Of a stretch of 64,000 nt of DNA, positions 36,501 to 48,100 are shown piece after piece. The notes under the pieces are model-generated. The model was not told the origin of the DNA. It did not search any database and was given only the letters and a program-made list of their open reading frames with translations. The DNA comes from Closterium sp. NIES-65. Its lineage: Eukaryota; Streptophyta; Zygnematophyceae; Desmidiales; Closteriaceae. Location: positions 84,453-148,452 of the forward strand of contig CANXME010000048.1 in the NCBI GenBank assembly GCA_948144175.1. The letters run 5' to 3'. Positions within the stretch are counted from its first letter, which is position 1. The number at the start of each line of letters is the position of its first letter. The translations under genes and the position numbers were made by a program.

Positions 36501-37330
36501 GCGCCCCTAGAGATAGGCGCCCCTATAGATAGGCGCCTCTAGAGATAGGCGCCCATAGAGGTAGGCGCCCATAGAGATAGGCGCCCCTAGAGATAGGCAC
36601 CCCTAGAGATAGGCGCCCTTAGGGATAGGAGCCCATAGAGATAGGCGCCCCTAGAGATAGGCGCCCATAGAGATAGGCGCCCATAGAGATAGGCGCCCCT
36701 AGAGATAGGCGCTCATAGAGATAGGCGCCCATAGAGATAGGCGCCCCTAGAGATAGGCGCCCCTAGAGATAGGCGCCCCTAGAGATAGGCGCCCATAGAG
36801 ATAGGCGCCCATAGAGATAGGCGCCCATAGAGATAGGCGCCCCTAGAGATAGGCGCCCATAGACATAGGCGCCCCTAGAGATAGGCGGCCATAGAGATAG
36901 GCGCCCATAGAGATAGGCGCCCCTAGAGATAGGCGCCCCTAGAGACAGGCGCCCCTAGAGATAGGCGCCCATAGATATAGGCGCCCATAGAGATAGGCGG
37001 CCATAGAGATAGGCGGCCATAGAGATAGGCGCCCCTAGAGATAGGCGCCCCTAGAGATAGGCGCCCATAGAGATAGGCGCCCCTAGAGATAGGCGCCCCT
37101 AGAGATAGGCTCACCTAGAGATAGGCGCCCCTAGAGATAGGCTCACCTAGAGATAGGCTCCCCTAGAGATAGGCGCCCCTAGAGATAGGCCCCCCTAGAG
37201 ATAGGCGCCCCTAGAGAAAGGCGCCCCTAGAGATAGGCGCCCCTAGATATAGACGCCCTCAGAGATAGGCGCCCCTAGAGATGGGCGCCCATAGAGATAG
37301 GGGTCTCTATAGATAGGCGCGAGGCGCCCA
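33530..37330 (+). repeat. Higher-order zone of the 16-bp array with a period of about 1.38 kb and broken monomers
   Basis: Three markers recur in the same order: CTCGGGATAGACGGCCC with GATACGTGCCCC (near 33593, 34382, 35763), GGCCGCCGCTAGAGA (34486 and 35868, offset 1382), and the odd unit GAGGCGCCC after GATAGGCGC (33862, 35051, 36435, 37321). The intervals of 1382 and 1384 bp define one higher-order unit, and 1189 and 886 bp are shorter derivatives. These offsets are not multiples of 16 because the blocks include units with lost bases. Confidence 0.65.
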
Positions 37331-40090
37331 TAGAGATAGGCGCCCATAGAGTGGGCGCCCATAGAGATAGGCGCCCCTAGAGATAGGCACCCCTAGAGAT
37401 AGGCGCCCCTATAGATAGGCGCCTCTAGAGATAGGCGCCCATAGAGGTAGGCGCCCATAGAGATAGGCGCCCCTAGAGATAGGCACCCCTAGAGATAGGC
37501 GCCCTTAGGGATAGGAGCCCATAGAGATAGGCGCCCCTAGAGATAGGCGCCCATAGAGATAGGCGCCCATAGAGATAGGCGCCCCTAGAGATAGGCGCTC
37601 CTAGAGATAGGCGCCCATAGAGATAGGCGCCCCTAGAGATAGGCGCCCCTAGAGATAGGCGCCCCTAGAGATAGGCGCCCCTAGAGATAGGGGCCCATAG
37701 AGATAGGCGCCCATAGAGATAGGCGACCCTAGAGATAGGCGCCCATAGAGATAGGAGCCCCTAGAGATAGGCGCCCCTAGAGATAGGCGCCCATAGAGGT
37801 AGGTGCCCCTAGAGATAGGCGCCCATAGAGATAGGCGCCCCTAGAGATAGGCGCCCATAGAGATAGGCGCCCATAGCGATAGGCGCCCCTAGAGATAGGC
37901 GCCCCTAGAGATAGGCGCCCCTAGAGATAGGCGGCCCTAGAGATAGGCGCCCATAGAGATAGGCGCCCCTATAGATAGGCGCCCATAGACATAGGGGCCC
38001 CTAGAGATAGGCGCCCCTAGAGATAGGCGGCCCTAGAGATAGGCGCCCATAGAGATAGGCGCCCATAGAGATAGGCGCCATAGAGATAGGCGCCCATAGA
38101 GATAGGCGCCCATAGAGATAGGCGCCCATAGAGATAGGCGCCCATAGAGATAGGCGCCCATAGAGATATGCGCCCATAGAGACAGGGGCCTATAGAGATA
38201 GGCGCTCCTAGAGATAGGCGCCCCAAGAGATAGGCGCCCATAGAGATAGGCGCCCATAGAGATTAGCGCCCATAGAGATAGGCGCCCATAGAGATAGGCG
38301 CCCATAGAGATATGCGCCCATAGAGATAGGCGCCCCTAGAGATAGGCGCCCATAGAGATAGGCGCCCATAGAGATAGGCGCCCCTAGAGATAGGCGCCCA
38401 TAGAGATAGGCACCCATAGAGATAGGCGCCCATAGAGATAGGCGCCCCTAGAGATAGGCGCCCGTAGAGATAGGCGCCCCTAGAGATAGGCGCCCAAAGA
38501 GATAGGCGCCCCTAGAGATAGGCGCCCATAGAGATAGGCGCCCATAGAGATAGGCGCCCATAGAGATAGGCGCCCATAGAGATAGGCGCCCCTAGAGATA
38601 GGCGCCCCTAGAGATAGGCGCCCATAGAGATAGGCGCCCCTAGAGATAGGCGCCCCTAGAGATAGGCGCAACTAGAGATAGGCGCCCATTGATATAGGCT
38701 CCCCTAGAGATAGGCGCCCCTAGAGATAGGCGGCCATAGAGATAGGCGGCCATAGAGATAGGCGCCCCTAAAGATAGGCGCCCATAGAGATAGGCGCCCC
38801 TAGAGATAGGCGCCCATAGAGATAGGCGCCCATAGAGATAGGCGCCCCTAGAGATAGGCGCCCCTAGAGATAGGCGCCCATAGAGATAGGCGCCCCTAGA
38901 GATAGGCTCACCTAGAGATAGGCGCCCATAGAGATAGGCGCCCCTAGAGATAGGCGCCCGTAGAGATAGGCGCCCCTAGAGATAGGCGCCCAAAGAGATA
39001 GGCGCCCCTAGAGATAGGCGCCCATAGAGATAGGCGCCCATAGAGATAGGCGCCCATAGAGATAGGCGCCCATAGAGATAGGCGCCCATAGAGATAGGCG
39101 CCCCTAGAGATAGGCGCCCATAGAGATAGGCGCCCCTAGAGATAGGCGCCCATAGAGATAGGCGCCCATAGAGATAGGCGCCCATAGAGATAGGCGGCCA
39201 TAGAGATAGGCGCCCATAGAGATAGGCGCCCATAGATATAGGGGCCCATAGAGATAGGCGCCCATAGAGATAGGCGCCCCTAGAGATAGGCGCCCATAGA
39301 GATAGGCGCCCATAGAGATAGGCGCCCATAGAGATAGGCGCCGTTAGAGATAGGCGCCCATAGAGATAGGCGGCCATAGAGATAGGCGCCCCTAGAGATA
39401 GGCGCCCCTAGAGATAGGCGCCCATAGAGATAGGCGCCCATAGAGATAGGCGCCCATAGAGATAGGCGCCCCTAGAGATAGGCGCCCATAGAGATAGGCG
39501 CCCCTAGAGATAGGCGCCCCTAGAGATAGGCGGCCATAGAGATAGGCGCCCATAGAGATAGGCGCCCCTAGAGATAGGCGCCCGTAGAGATAGGCGCCCA
39601 TAGAGATAGGCGCCCCTAGAGATAGGCGCCCATAGAGATAGGCGCCCCTAGAGATAGGCGCCCATAGAGATAGGCGCCCATAGAGATAGGCGCCCCTAGA
39701 GATAGGCGCCCCTAGAGATAGGCGCCCATAGAGATAGGCGCCCCTAGAGATAGGCGCCCATAGAGATAGGCGCCCCTAGAGATAGGCGCCCCTAGAGATA
39801 GGCGCCCATAGAGATAGGGCCCATAGAGATAGGCGCCCCTAGAGATAGGCGCCCATAGAGATAGGCGCCCCTAGAGATAGGCGCCCCTAGAGATAGGCGC
39901 CCCTAGAGATAGGCGCCCATAGAGATAGGCGCCCATAGAGATAGGCGCCCCTAGAGATAGGCGTCCATAGAGATAGGCGTTCATAGAGATAGGCGCCCAT
40001 AGAGATAGGCGCCCATAGAGATAGGCGCCCCTAGAGATAGGCTCACCTAGAGATAGGCGCGCCTAGAGATAGGCGCCCATAGAGATAGGC

Positions 40091-41256
40091 GCCTATCTCT
40101 AGGGGCGCCTATCTCTATGGCCGCTTTTCTCTAGGGGCGCCTATCTCTATGGGCGCCTATCTCTATGGGCGCCTATCTCTATGGCCGCCTATCTCTAGGG
40201 GCGCCTATCTCTAGGGGCGCCTATCTCTAGGGGCGCCTATCTCTAGGGGCGCCTATCTCTAGGGGCGCCTATCTCTAGGGGCGCCTTTCTCTATGGGCGC
40301 CTATCTCTATGGGCGCCTATCTCTAGGGGCGCCTATCTCTAGGGGCGCCTATCTCTATGGGCGCCTATCTCTAGGGGCGCCTATCTCTAGGGGCGCCTAT
40401 CTCTATGGCTGCCTATCTCTATGGGCGCCTATCTCCATGGGCGCCTATCTCTATGGGCGCCTATCTCTATGGGCGCCTATCTCTATGGGCGCCTATCTCT
40501 AGGGGCGCCTATCTCTAGGGGCGCCTATCTCTAGGGGCGCCTATCTCTAGGGGCCCCTATCTCTATGGGCGCCTATCTCTAGGGGCGCCTATCTCTAGGG
40601 GCGCCTATCTCTAGGGGCGCCTATCTCTACGGGCGCCTATCTCTATGGGCGCCTATCTCTAGGGGCGCCTATCTCTATGGGCGCCTATCTCTAGGGGCGC
40701 CTATCTCTAGGGGCGCCTATCTCTAGGGGCGCCTATCTCTAGGGGCGCCTATCTCTATGGGCGCCTATCTCTATGGGCGCCTATCTCTAGGGTGCCTATC
40801 TCTATGGGCGCCTATCTCTAGGGCGCCTATCTCTATGGGCGCCTATCTCTAGGGGCGCCTATCTCTAGGAGCGCCTATCTCTAGGGGCGCCTATCTCTAG
40901 GGGCACCTATCTCTAGGGGCGCCTATCTCTAGGGGCGCCTATCTCTACGGGCGCCTATCACTAGGGGCGCCTATCTCTAGGGGCGCCTATCTCTAGGGGC
41001 GCCTATCTCTAGGGGCGCCTATCTCTTTGGGCGCCTATCTCTATGGGCGCCTATCTCTAGGGGCGCCTATCTCTATGGGCGCCTATCTCTAGGGGCGCCT
41101 ATCTCTAGGGGCGCCTATCTCTATGGGCGCCTATCTCTATGGGCGCCTATCTCTATGGGCGCCTATCTCTAGGGGCGCCTATCTCTAGGGGCGCCTATCT
41201 CTATGGGCGCCTATCTCTAGGGGCGCCTATCTCTAGGGGCGCCTATCTCTATGGGC
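40091..41256 (-). repeat. 16-bp satellite, inverted segment (copy 1)
   Basis: From 40091 the monomer reads as the reverse complement, TCTCTAGGGGCGCCTA or TCTCTATGGGCGCCTA on the plus strand. The switch lies in AGAGATAGGCGCCTATCTCT, a perfect palindrome centred between 40090 and 40091. Beyond those 20 bp the two arms carry different variant monomers, so the arms are not a simple mirror copy. No gene is supported. Confidence 0.95.
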
Positions 41257-41288
41257 GCCCATAGAGATAGGCGCCCCTAGAGATAGGC
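41257..41288 (+). repeat. Two-monomer (32-bp) mini-inversion in the 16-bp array (copy 1)
   Basis: Exactly 32 bp lie between two GGCGCC-centred palindromes (centres 41256/41257 and 41288/41289). These two monomers return to the forward orientation within an inverted run. The flanks of the first centre stay palindromic for more than 30 bp on each side. The same event occurs at 50860-50891 in the duplicated copy. Confidence 0.9.
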
Positions 41289-42194
41289 GCCTATCTCTAT
41301 GGGCGCCCATCTCTATGGGCGCCTATCTCTAAGGGCGCCTATCTCTAGGGGCGCCTATCTCTATGGGCGCCTATCTCTAGGGGCGCCTATCTCTAGGAGC
41401 GCCTATCTCTAGGAGCGCCTATCTCTATGGCCGCCTATCTCTATGGGCGCCTATCTCTATGGGCGCCTATCTCTAGGGGCGCCTATCTCTATGGGTGCCA
41501 ATCTCTATGGGCGCCTATCTCTAGGGGCGCCTATCTCTATGGGCGCCTATCTCTAGGGGCGCCTATCTCTATGGCCGCCTTTCTCTAGGGGCGCCTATCT
41601 CTATGGGCGCCTATCTCTATGGGCGCCTATCTCTATGGCCCCCTATCTCTAGGGGCGCCTATCTCTAGGGGCGCCTATCTCTAGGGGCGCCTATGTCTAG
41701 GGGCGCCTATCTCTAGGGGCGCCTATCTCTAGGGGCGCCTTTCTCTATGGGCGCCTATCTCTATGGGCGCCTATCTCTAGGGGCGCCTATCTCTATGGGC
41801 GCCTATCTCTAGGGGCGCCTATCTCTAGGGGCGCCTATCTCTATGGCCGCCTATCTCTATGGGCGCCTATCTCTATGGGCGCCTATCTCTATGGGCGCCT
41901 ATCTCTATGGGCGCCTATCTCTATGGGCGCCTATCTCTAGGGGCGCCTATCTCTAGGGGCGCCTATCTCTAGGGGCGCCTATCTCTAGGGGCGCCTATCT
42001 CTATGGGCGCCTATCTCTAGGGGCGCCTATCTCTAGGGGCGCCTATCTCTAGGGGCGCCTATCTAGACGGGCGCCTATCTCTATGGGCGCCTATCTCTAG
42101 GGGCGCCTATCTCTATGGGCGCCTATCTCTAGGGGCGCCTATCTCTAGGGGCGCCTATCTCTATGGGCGCCTATCTCTATGGGCGCCTATCTCT
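41289..42194 (-). repeat. 16-bp satellite, inverted segment to the duplication breakpoint
   Basis: Inverted monomers continue from the mini-inversion to the sequence TATCTCTGAGATA at 42188-42200, where orientation changes back to forward. Unlike the other switches this one is centred on a single T between TATCTC and GAGATA and lacks the GGCGCC core. That fits a duplication breakpoint better than a fold-back at the core. Confidence 0.93.
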
Positions 42195-45100
42195 GAGATA
42201 GGCGCCCATAGAGATAGGCGCCCATAGAGATAGGCGCCCCTAGAGATAGGCGCCCATAGAGATAGGCGCCCATAGAGATAGGCGCCCATAGAGATAGGCG
42301 CCCATAGAGATAGGCGCCCATAGAGATAGGCGCCCATAGAGATAGGCGCCCATAGAGATAGGCGCCCCTAGAGATAGGCGCCCATAGAGATATGCGCCCC
42401 TAGAGATAGGCGCCCCTAGAGATAGGCGCCCCTAGAGATAGGCGCCCCTAGAGATAGGCGCCCATAGAGATAGGCGCCACTAGAGATAGGCGCCCCTAGA
42501 GGTAGGCGCCCATAGAGAGAGGCGCCTATAGAGATAGGCGCCCATAGAGATAGGCGCCCAAATAGATAGGCGCCCATAGAGATAGGTTCCCATAGAGATA
42601 GGCGCCCATAGAGATAGGCGCCCATAGAGATAGGTGCCCCTAGAGATTGGCGCCCATAGAGATATGCGCCCATAGAGATAGGCGCCCAAATAGATAGGCG
42701 CCCATAGAGATAGGCGCCTATAGAGATAGGCGCCCATAGAGATAGGCGCCCATAGAGATAGGTGCCCCTAGAGATTGGTGCCCATAGAGATATGCGCCCC
42801 TAGAGATAGGCGCTCATAGAGATAGGCGCCCCTAGAGATAGGCGCCCCTAGAGATAGGTGCCCATAGAGATAGGCGCCCCTAGAGATAGGCGCCACTAGA
42901 GATAGGCGCCCCTGGAGATAGGCGCCCATAGAGATAGGCACCCCTAGAGATAGGCACCGATAGAGATAGGCGCCCATACAGATAGGCGCCCATAGAGATA
43001 GGCGCCCATAGAGATAGGCGCCCCTAGAGATAGGCGCCCCTAGAGATAGGCACCCATAGAGATAGGCGCCCAAAGAGATAGGCGCCCATAGAGATAGGCG
43101 CCCCTAGAGATAGGCGCCCATAGAGATAGGCACCCCTAGAGATAGCCGCCCCTAAAGATAGGCACCCCTAGAGATAGGTGCCTCTAGAGATAGGCGCCCC
43201 TCGGGATAGACGGCCCTAGAGATACGTGCCCCTAGAGATAGGCGCCCCTAGATATAGGCGCCCCTAGAGATAGGCGCGCATAGAGATATGCGCCCCTAGA
43301 GATAGGCGCCCATAGAGAGAGGCGCCCCTAGAGATAGGCGCCCCTAGAGATAGGCGCCCCTAGAGACAGGCACCCCTAGAGATAGGCGCCCCTAGAGATA
43401 GGCGCCCTCAGAGATAGGCGCCCCTAGAGATGGGCGCCCATAGAGATAGGCGCCTTTATAGATAGGCGCGAGGCGCCCATAGAGATAGGCGCCCATAGAG
43501 TGGGCGCCCATAGAGATAGGCGCCCCTAGAGATAGGCGCCCATAGAGATAGGCGCCCATAGAGATGGGCGCCCATAGAGATAGGTGGCCCTAGAGATTGG
43601 CGCCCATAGAGATATGCGCCCCTAGAGATAGGCGCTCCTAGAGATAGGCGCCCCTAGAGATAGGCGCCCCTAGATATAGGCGCCCATAGAGATAGGCGCC
43701 CTAGAGATAGGCGCCACTAGAGATAGGCGCCCATAGAGTTAGGCGCCCATAGGGATAGGCACCCCTAGAGATAGGCACCGATAGAGATAGGCGCCCATAG
43801 AGATAGGCGCCCATAGAGATAGGCGCCCATAGAGATAGGTGCCCCTAGAGATAGGCGCCCCTAGAGATAGGCACCCATAAAGATAGGCGCCCAAAGAGAT
43901 AGGCGCCCATAGAGATAGGCGCCCCTAGAGATAGCCGCCCCTAAAGATAGGCACCCCTAGAGATAGGCGCCCCTAGAGATAGGCGCCCCTCGGGATAGAC
44001 GGCCCTAGAGATACGTGCCCCTAGAGATAGGCGCCCCTAGAGATTGGCGGCCCTAGAGATAGGCACCCCTAGAGATAGGCGTCCATAGAGATAGGCCGCC
44101 GCTAGAGATAGGCGCCCCTAGAGATAGGCGCCCCTAGAGATAGGCGCCCATAGAAATAGGCGCCCATAGTGATAGGCGCCCCCGGAGATAGGCGCCCCTT
44201 TAGATAGGCGCCCATAGAGATAGGCGCCCATAGAGATATGCGCCCCTAGAGATAGGCACCCATAGAGATAAGCGCCCACAGAGATAGGCGCCCCCTAGAT
44301 ATAGGCGCCCCTAGAGATAGGCGCGCACAGATATAGGCGCCCCTAGAGATAGGCGCCCATAGAGAGGCGCCCCTAGAGATAGGCGCCCCTAGAGATAGGC
44401 GCCCCTAGAGATAGGCACCCCTAGAGATAGGCGCTCATAGAGATAGGCGCCCATAGAGATAGGCGCCCTTAGAGATAGGAGCCCCTAGAGATAGGCTCCC
44501 CTAGAGATAGGCGCCCCTAGAGATAGGCCCCCCTAGAGATAGGCGCCCCTAGAGAAAGGCGTCCCTAGAGATAGGCGCCCCTAGATATAGACGCCCTCAG
44601 AGATAGGCGCCCCTAGAGATGGGCGCCCATAGAGATAGGGGTCTCTATAGATAGGCGCGAGGCGCCCATAGAGATAGGCGCCCATAGAGTGGGCGCCCAT
44701 AGAGATAGGCGCCCCTAGAGATAGGCGCCCCTAGAGATAGGCGCCCCTATAGATAGGCGCCTCTAGAGATAGGCGCCCATAGAGGTAGGCGCCCATAGAG
44801 ATAGGCGCCCCTAGAGATAGGCACCCCTAGAGATAGGCGCCCTTAGGGATAGGAGCCCATAGAGATAGGCGCCCCTAGAGATAGGCGCCCATAGAGATAG
44901 GCGCCCATAGAGATAGGCGCCCCTAGAGATAGGCGCTCATAGAGATAGGCGCCCATAGAGATAGGCGCCCCTAGTGATAGGCGCCCCTAGAGATAGGCGC
45001 CCCTAGAGATAGGCGCCCATAGAGATAGGCGCCCATAGAGATAGGCGCCCATAGAGATAGGCGCCCCTAGAGATAGGCGCCCATAGACATAGGCGCCCCT

Positions 45101-48100
45101 AGAGATAGGCGGCCATAGAGATAGGCGCCCATAGAGATAGGCGCCCCTAGAGATAGGCGCCCCTAGAGACAGGCGCCCCTAGAGATAGGCGCCCATAGAT
45201 ATAGGCGCCCATAGAGATAGGCGGCCATAGAGATAGGCGCCCCTAGAGATAGGCACCCATAAAGATAGGCGCCCAAAGAGATAGGCGCCCATAGAGATAG
45301 GCGCCCCTAGAGATAGCCGCCCCTAAAGATAGGCACCCCTAGAGATAGGAGCCCCTAGAGATAGGCGCCCCTCGGGATAGACGGCCCTAGAGATACGTGC
45401 CCCTAGAGATAGGCGCCCCTAGAGATTGGCGGCCCTAGAGATAGGCACCCCTAGAGATAGGCGTCCATAGAGATAGGCCGCCGCTAGAGATAGGCGCCCC
45501 TAGAGATAGGCGCCCCTAGAGATAGGCGCCCATAGAAATAGGCGCCCATAGTGATAGGCGCCCCCGGAGATAGGCGCCCCTAGAGATAGGCGCCCATAGA
45601 GATAGGCGCCCATAGAGATATGCGCCCCTAGAGATAGGCACCCATAGAGATAAGCGCCCACAGAGATAGGGGCCCCCTAGATATAGGCGCCCCTAGAGAT
45701 AGGCGCGCACAGATATAGGCGCCCCTAGAGATAGGCGCCCATAGAGAGAGGCGCCCCTAGAGATAGGCGCCCCTAGAGATAGGCGCCCCTAGAGATAGGC
45801 ACCCCTAGAGATAGGCGCTCATAGAGATAGGCGCCCATAGAGATAGGCGCCCTTAGAGATAGGAGCCCCTAGAGATAGGCGCCCCTAGAGATAGGCGCCC
45901 CTAGAGATAGGCCCCCCTAGAGATAGGCGCCCCTAGAGAAAGGCGCCCCTAGAGATAGGCGCCCCTAGATATAGACGCCCTCAGAGATAGGCGCCCCTAG
46001 AGATGGGCGCCCATAGAGATAGGGGTCTCTATAGATAGGCGCGAGGCGCCCATAGAGATAGGCGCCCATAGAGTGGGCGCCCATAGAGATAGGCGCCCCT
46101 AGAGATAGGCGCCCCTAGAGATAGGCGCCCCTATAGATAGGCGCCTCTAGAGATAGGCGCCCATAGAGGTAGGCGCCCATAGAGATAGGCGCCCCTAGAG
46201 ATAGGCACCCCTAGAGATAGGCGCCCTTAGGGATAGGAGCCCATAGAGATAGGCGCCCCTAGAGATAGGCGCCCATAGAGATAGGCGCCCATAGAGATAG
46301 GCGCCCCTAGAGATAGGCGCTCATAGAGATAGGCGCCCATAGAGATAGGCGCCCCTAGAGATAGGCGCCCCTAGAGATAGGCGCCCCTAGAGATAGGCGC
46401 CCATAGAGATAGGCGCCCATAGAGATAGGCGCCCATAGAGATAGGCGCCCCTAGAGATAGGCGCCCATAGACATAGGCGCCCCTAGAGATAGGCGGCCAT
46501 AGAGATAGGCGCCCATAGAGATAGGCGCCCCTAGAGATAGGCGCCCCTAGAGACAGGCGCCCCTAGAGATAGGCGCCCATAGATATAGGCGCCCATAGAG
46601 ATAGGCGGCCATAGAGATAGGCGGCCATAGAGATAGGCGCCCCTAGAGATAGGCGCCCCTAGAGATAGGCGCCCATAGAGATAGGCGCCCCTAGAGATAG
46701 GCGCCCCTAGAGATAGGCTCACCTAGAGATAGGCGCCCCTAGAGATAGGCTCACCTAGAGATAGGCTCCCCTAGAGATAGGCGCCCCTAGAGATAGGCCC
46801 CCCTAGAGATAGGCGCCCCTAGAGAAAGGCGCCCCTAGAGATAGGCGCCCCTAGATATAGACGCCCTCAGAGATAGGCGCCCCTAGAGATGGGCGCCCAT
46901 AGAGATAGGGGTCTCTATAGATAGGCGCGAGGCGCCCATAGAGATAGGCGCCCATAGAGTGGGCGCCCATAGAGATAGGCGCCCCTAGAGATAGGCACCC
47001 CTAGAGATAGGCGCCCCTATAGATAGGCGCCTCTAGAGATAGGCGCCCATAGAGGTAGGCGCCCATAGAGATAGGCGCCCCTAGAGATAGGCACCCCTAG
47101 AGATAGGCGCCCTTAGGGATAGGAGCCCATAGAGATAGGCGCCCCTAGAGATAGGCGCCCATAGAGATAGGCGCCCATAGAGATAGGCGCCCCTAGAGAT
47201 AGGCGCTCCTAGAGATAGGCGCCCATAGAGATAGGCGCCCCTAGAGATAGGCGCCCCTAGAGATAGGCGCCCCTAGAGATAGGCGCCCCTAGAGATAGGG
47301 GCCCATAGAGATAGGCGCCCATAGAGATAGGCGACCCTAGAGATAGGCGCCCATAGAGATAGGAGCCCCTAGAGATAGGCGCCCCTAGAGATAGGCGCCC
47401 ATAGAGGTAGGTGCCCCTAGAGATAGGCGCCCATAGAGATAGGCGCCCCTAGAGATAGGCGCCCATAGAGATAGGCGCCCATAGCGATAGGCGCCCCTAG
47501 AGATAGGCGCCCCTAGAGATAGGCGCCCCTAGAGATAGGCGGCCCTAGAGATAGGCGCCCATAGAGATAGGCGCCCCTATAGATAGGCGCCCATAGACAT
47601 AGGGGCCCCTAGAGATAGGCGCCCCTAGAGATAGGCGGCCCTAGAGATAGGCGCCCATAGAGATAGGCGCCCATAGAGATAGGCGCCATAGAGATAGGCG
47701 CCCATAGAGATAGGCGCCCATAGAGATAGGCGCCCATAGAGATAGGCGCCCATAGAGATAGGCGCCCATAGAGATATGCGCCCATAGAGACAGGGGCCTA
47801 TAGAGATAGGCGCTCCTAGAGATAGGCGCCCCAAGAGATAGGCGCCCATAGAGATAGGCGCCCATAGAGATTAGCGCCCATAGAGATAGGCGCCCATAGA
47901 GATAGGCGCCCATAGAGATATGCGCCCATAGAGATAGGCGCCCCTAGAGATAGGCGCCCATAGAGATAGGCGCCCATAGAGATAGGCGCCCCTAGAGATA
48001 GGCGCCCATAGAGATAGGCACCCATAGAGATAGGCGCCCATAGAGATAGGCGCCCCTAGAGATAGGCGCCCGTAGAGATAGGCGCCCCTAGAGATAGGCG

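Larger units (their letters stand above)
26764..40090 (+). repeat. 16-bp satellite array, forward orientation
   Basis: The monomer is GATAGGCGCCCCTAGA, with an equally common form carrying CCCATAGA. It is about 62% GC. The array starts where the last 28-bp unit ends in GGGA, sharing GA with the first GATAGG, and the first few units are irregular (CGCCGCTAAAGATAGG). From about 27080 to 33850 the 16-bp register is essentially perfect. Beyond that, units with lost or gained bases appear, for example GCGCGAGGCGCCC near 33862 and GAGTGGGCGCCC. Recurrent variants are GGTGCCC and GGCACCC (CpG changes), TATGCGCC, AGATTGG, CAAAGAGA and CAAATAGA. The minus strand gives frames of 60-130 codons with a 16-residue Gly/Ala/Tyr/Leu/Arg/Ser/Trp/Pro/Ile repeat, ended wherever a CTAG-type unit falls in frame. 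No gene is supported. Confidence 0.97.
32670..42194 (+). repeat. Copy 1 of a large near-identical tandem duplication (about 9.5 kb)
   Basis: Landmark variants here recur at offset 9608, changing to 9603 after about 39000. Examples are 32808 to 42416, 33160 to 42768, 36923 to 46531, 38480 to 48088 and 40293 to 49896. The copied block includes the orientation switch at 40090 and the mini-inversion at 41257-41288. Differences I noticed by eye are T38583 versus G48191, a net 5-bp loss in the second copy near 48611-48625, and C41308 versus T50911. The left edge is set where variants stop matching (the ATAGGGATAGG unit near 32668 is absent from copy 2). The right edge is the TATCTCTGAGATA junction at 42194. 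Confidence 0.85.

Noticed and set aside
40091..42194. Simple fold-back chimera explaining the inverted segment
   Set aside because: Beyond the 20-bp palindrome the variant monomers on the two arms do not mirror each other, as a fold-back read artefact would require. Long-read confirmation would still be needed.
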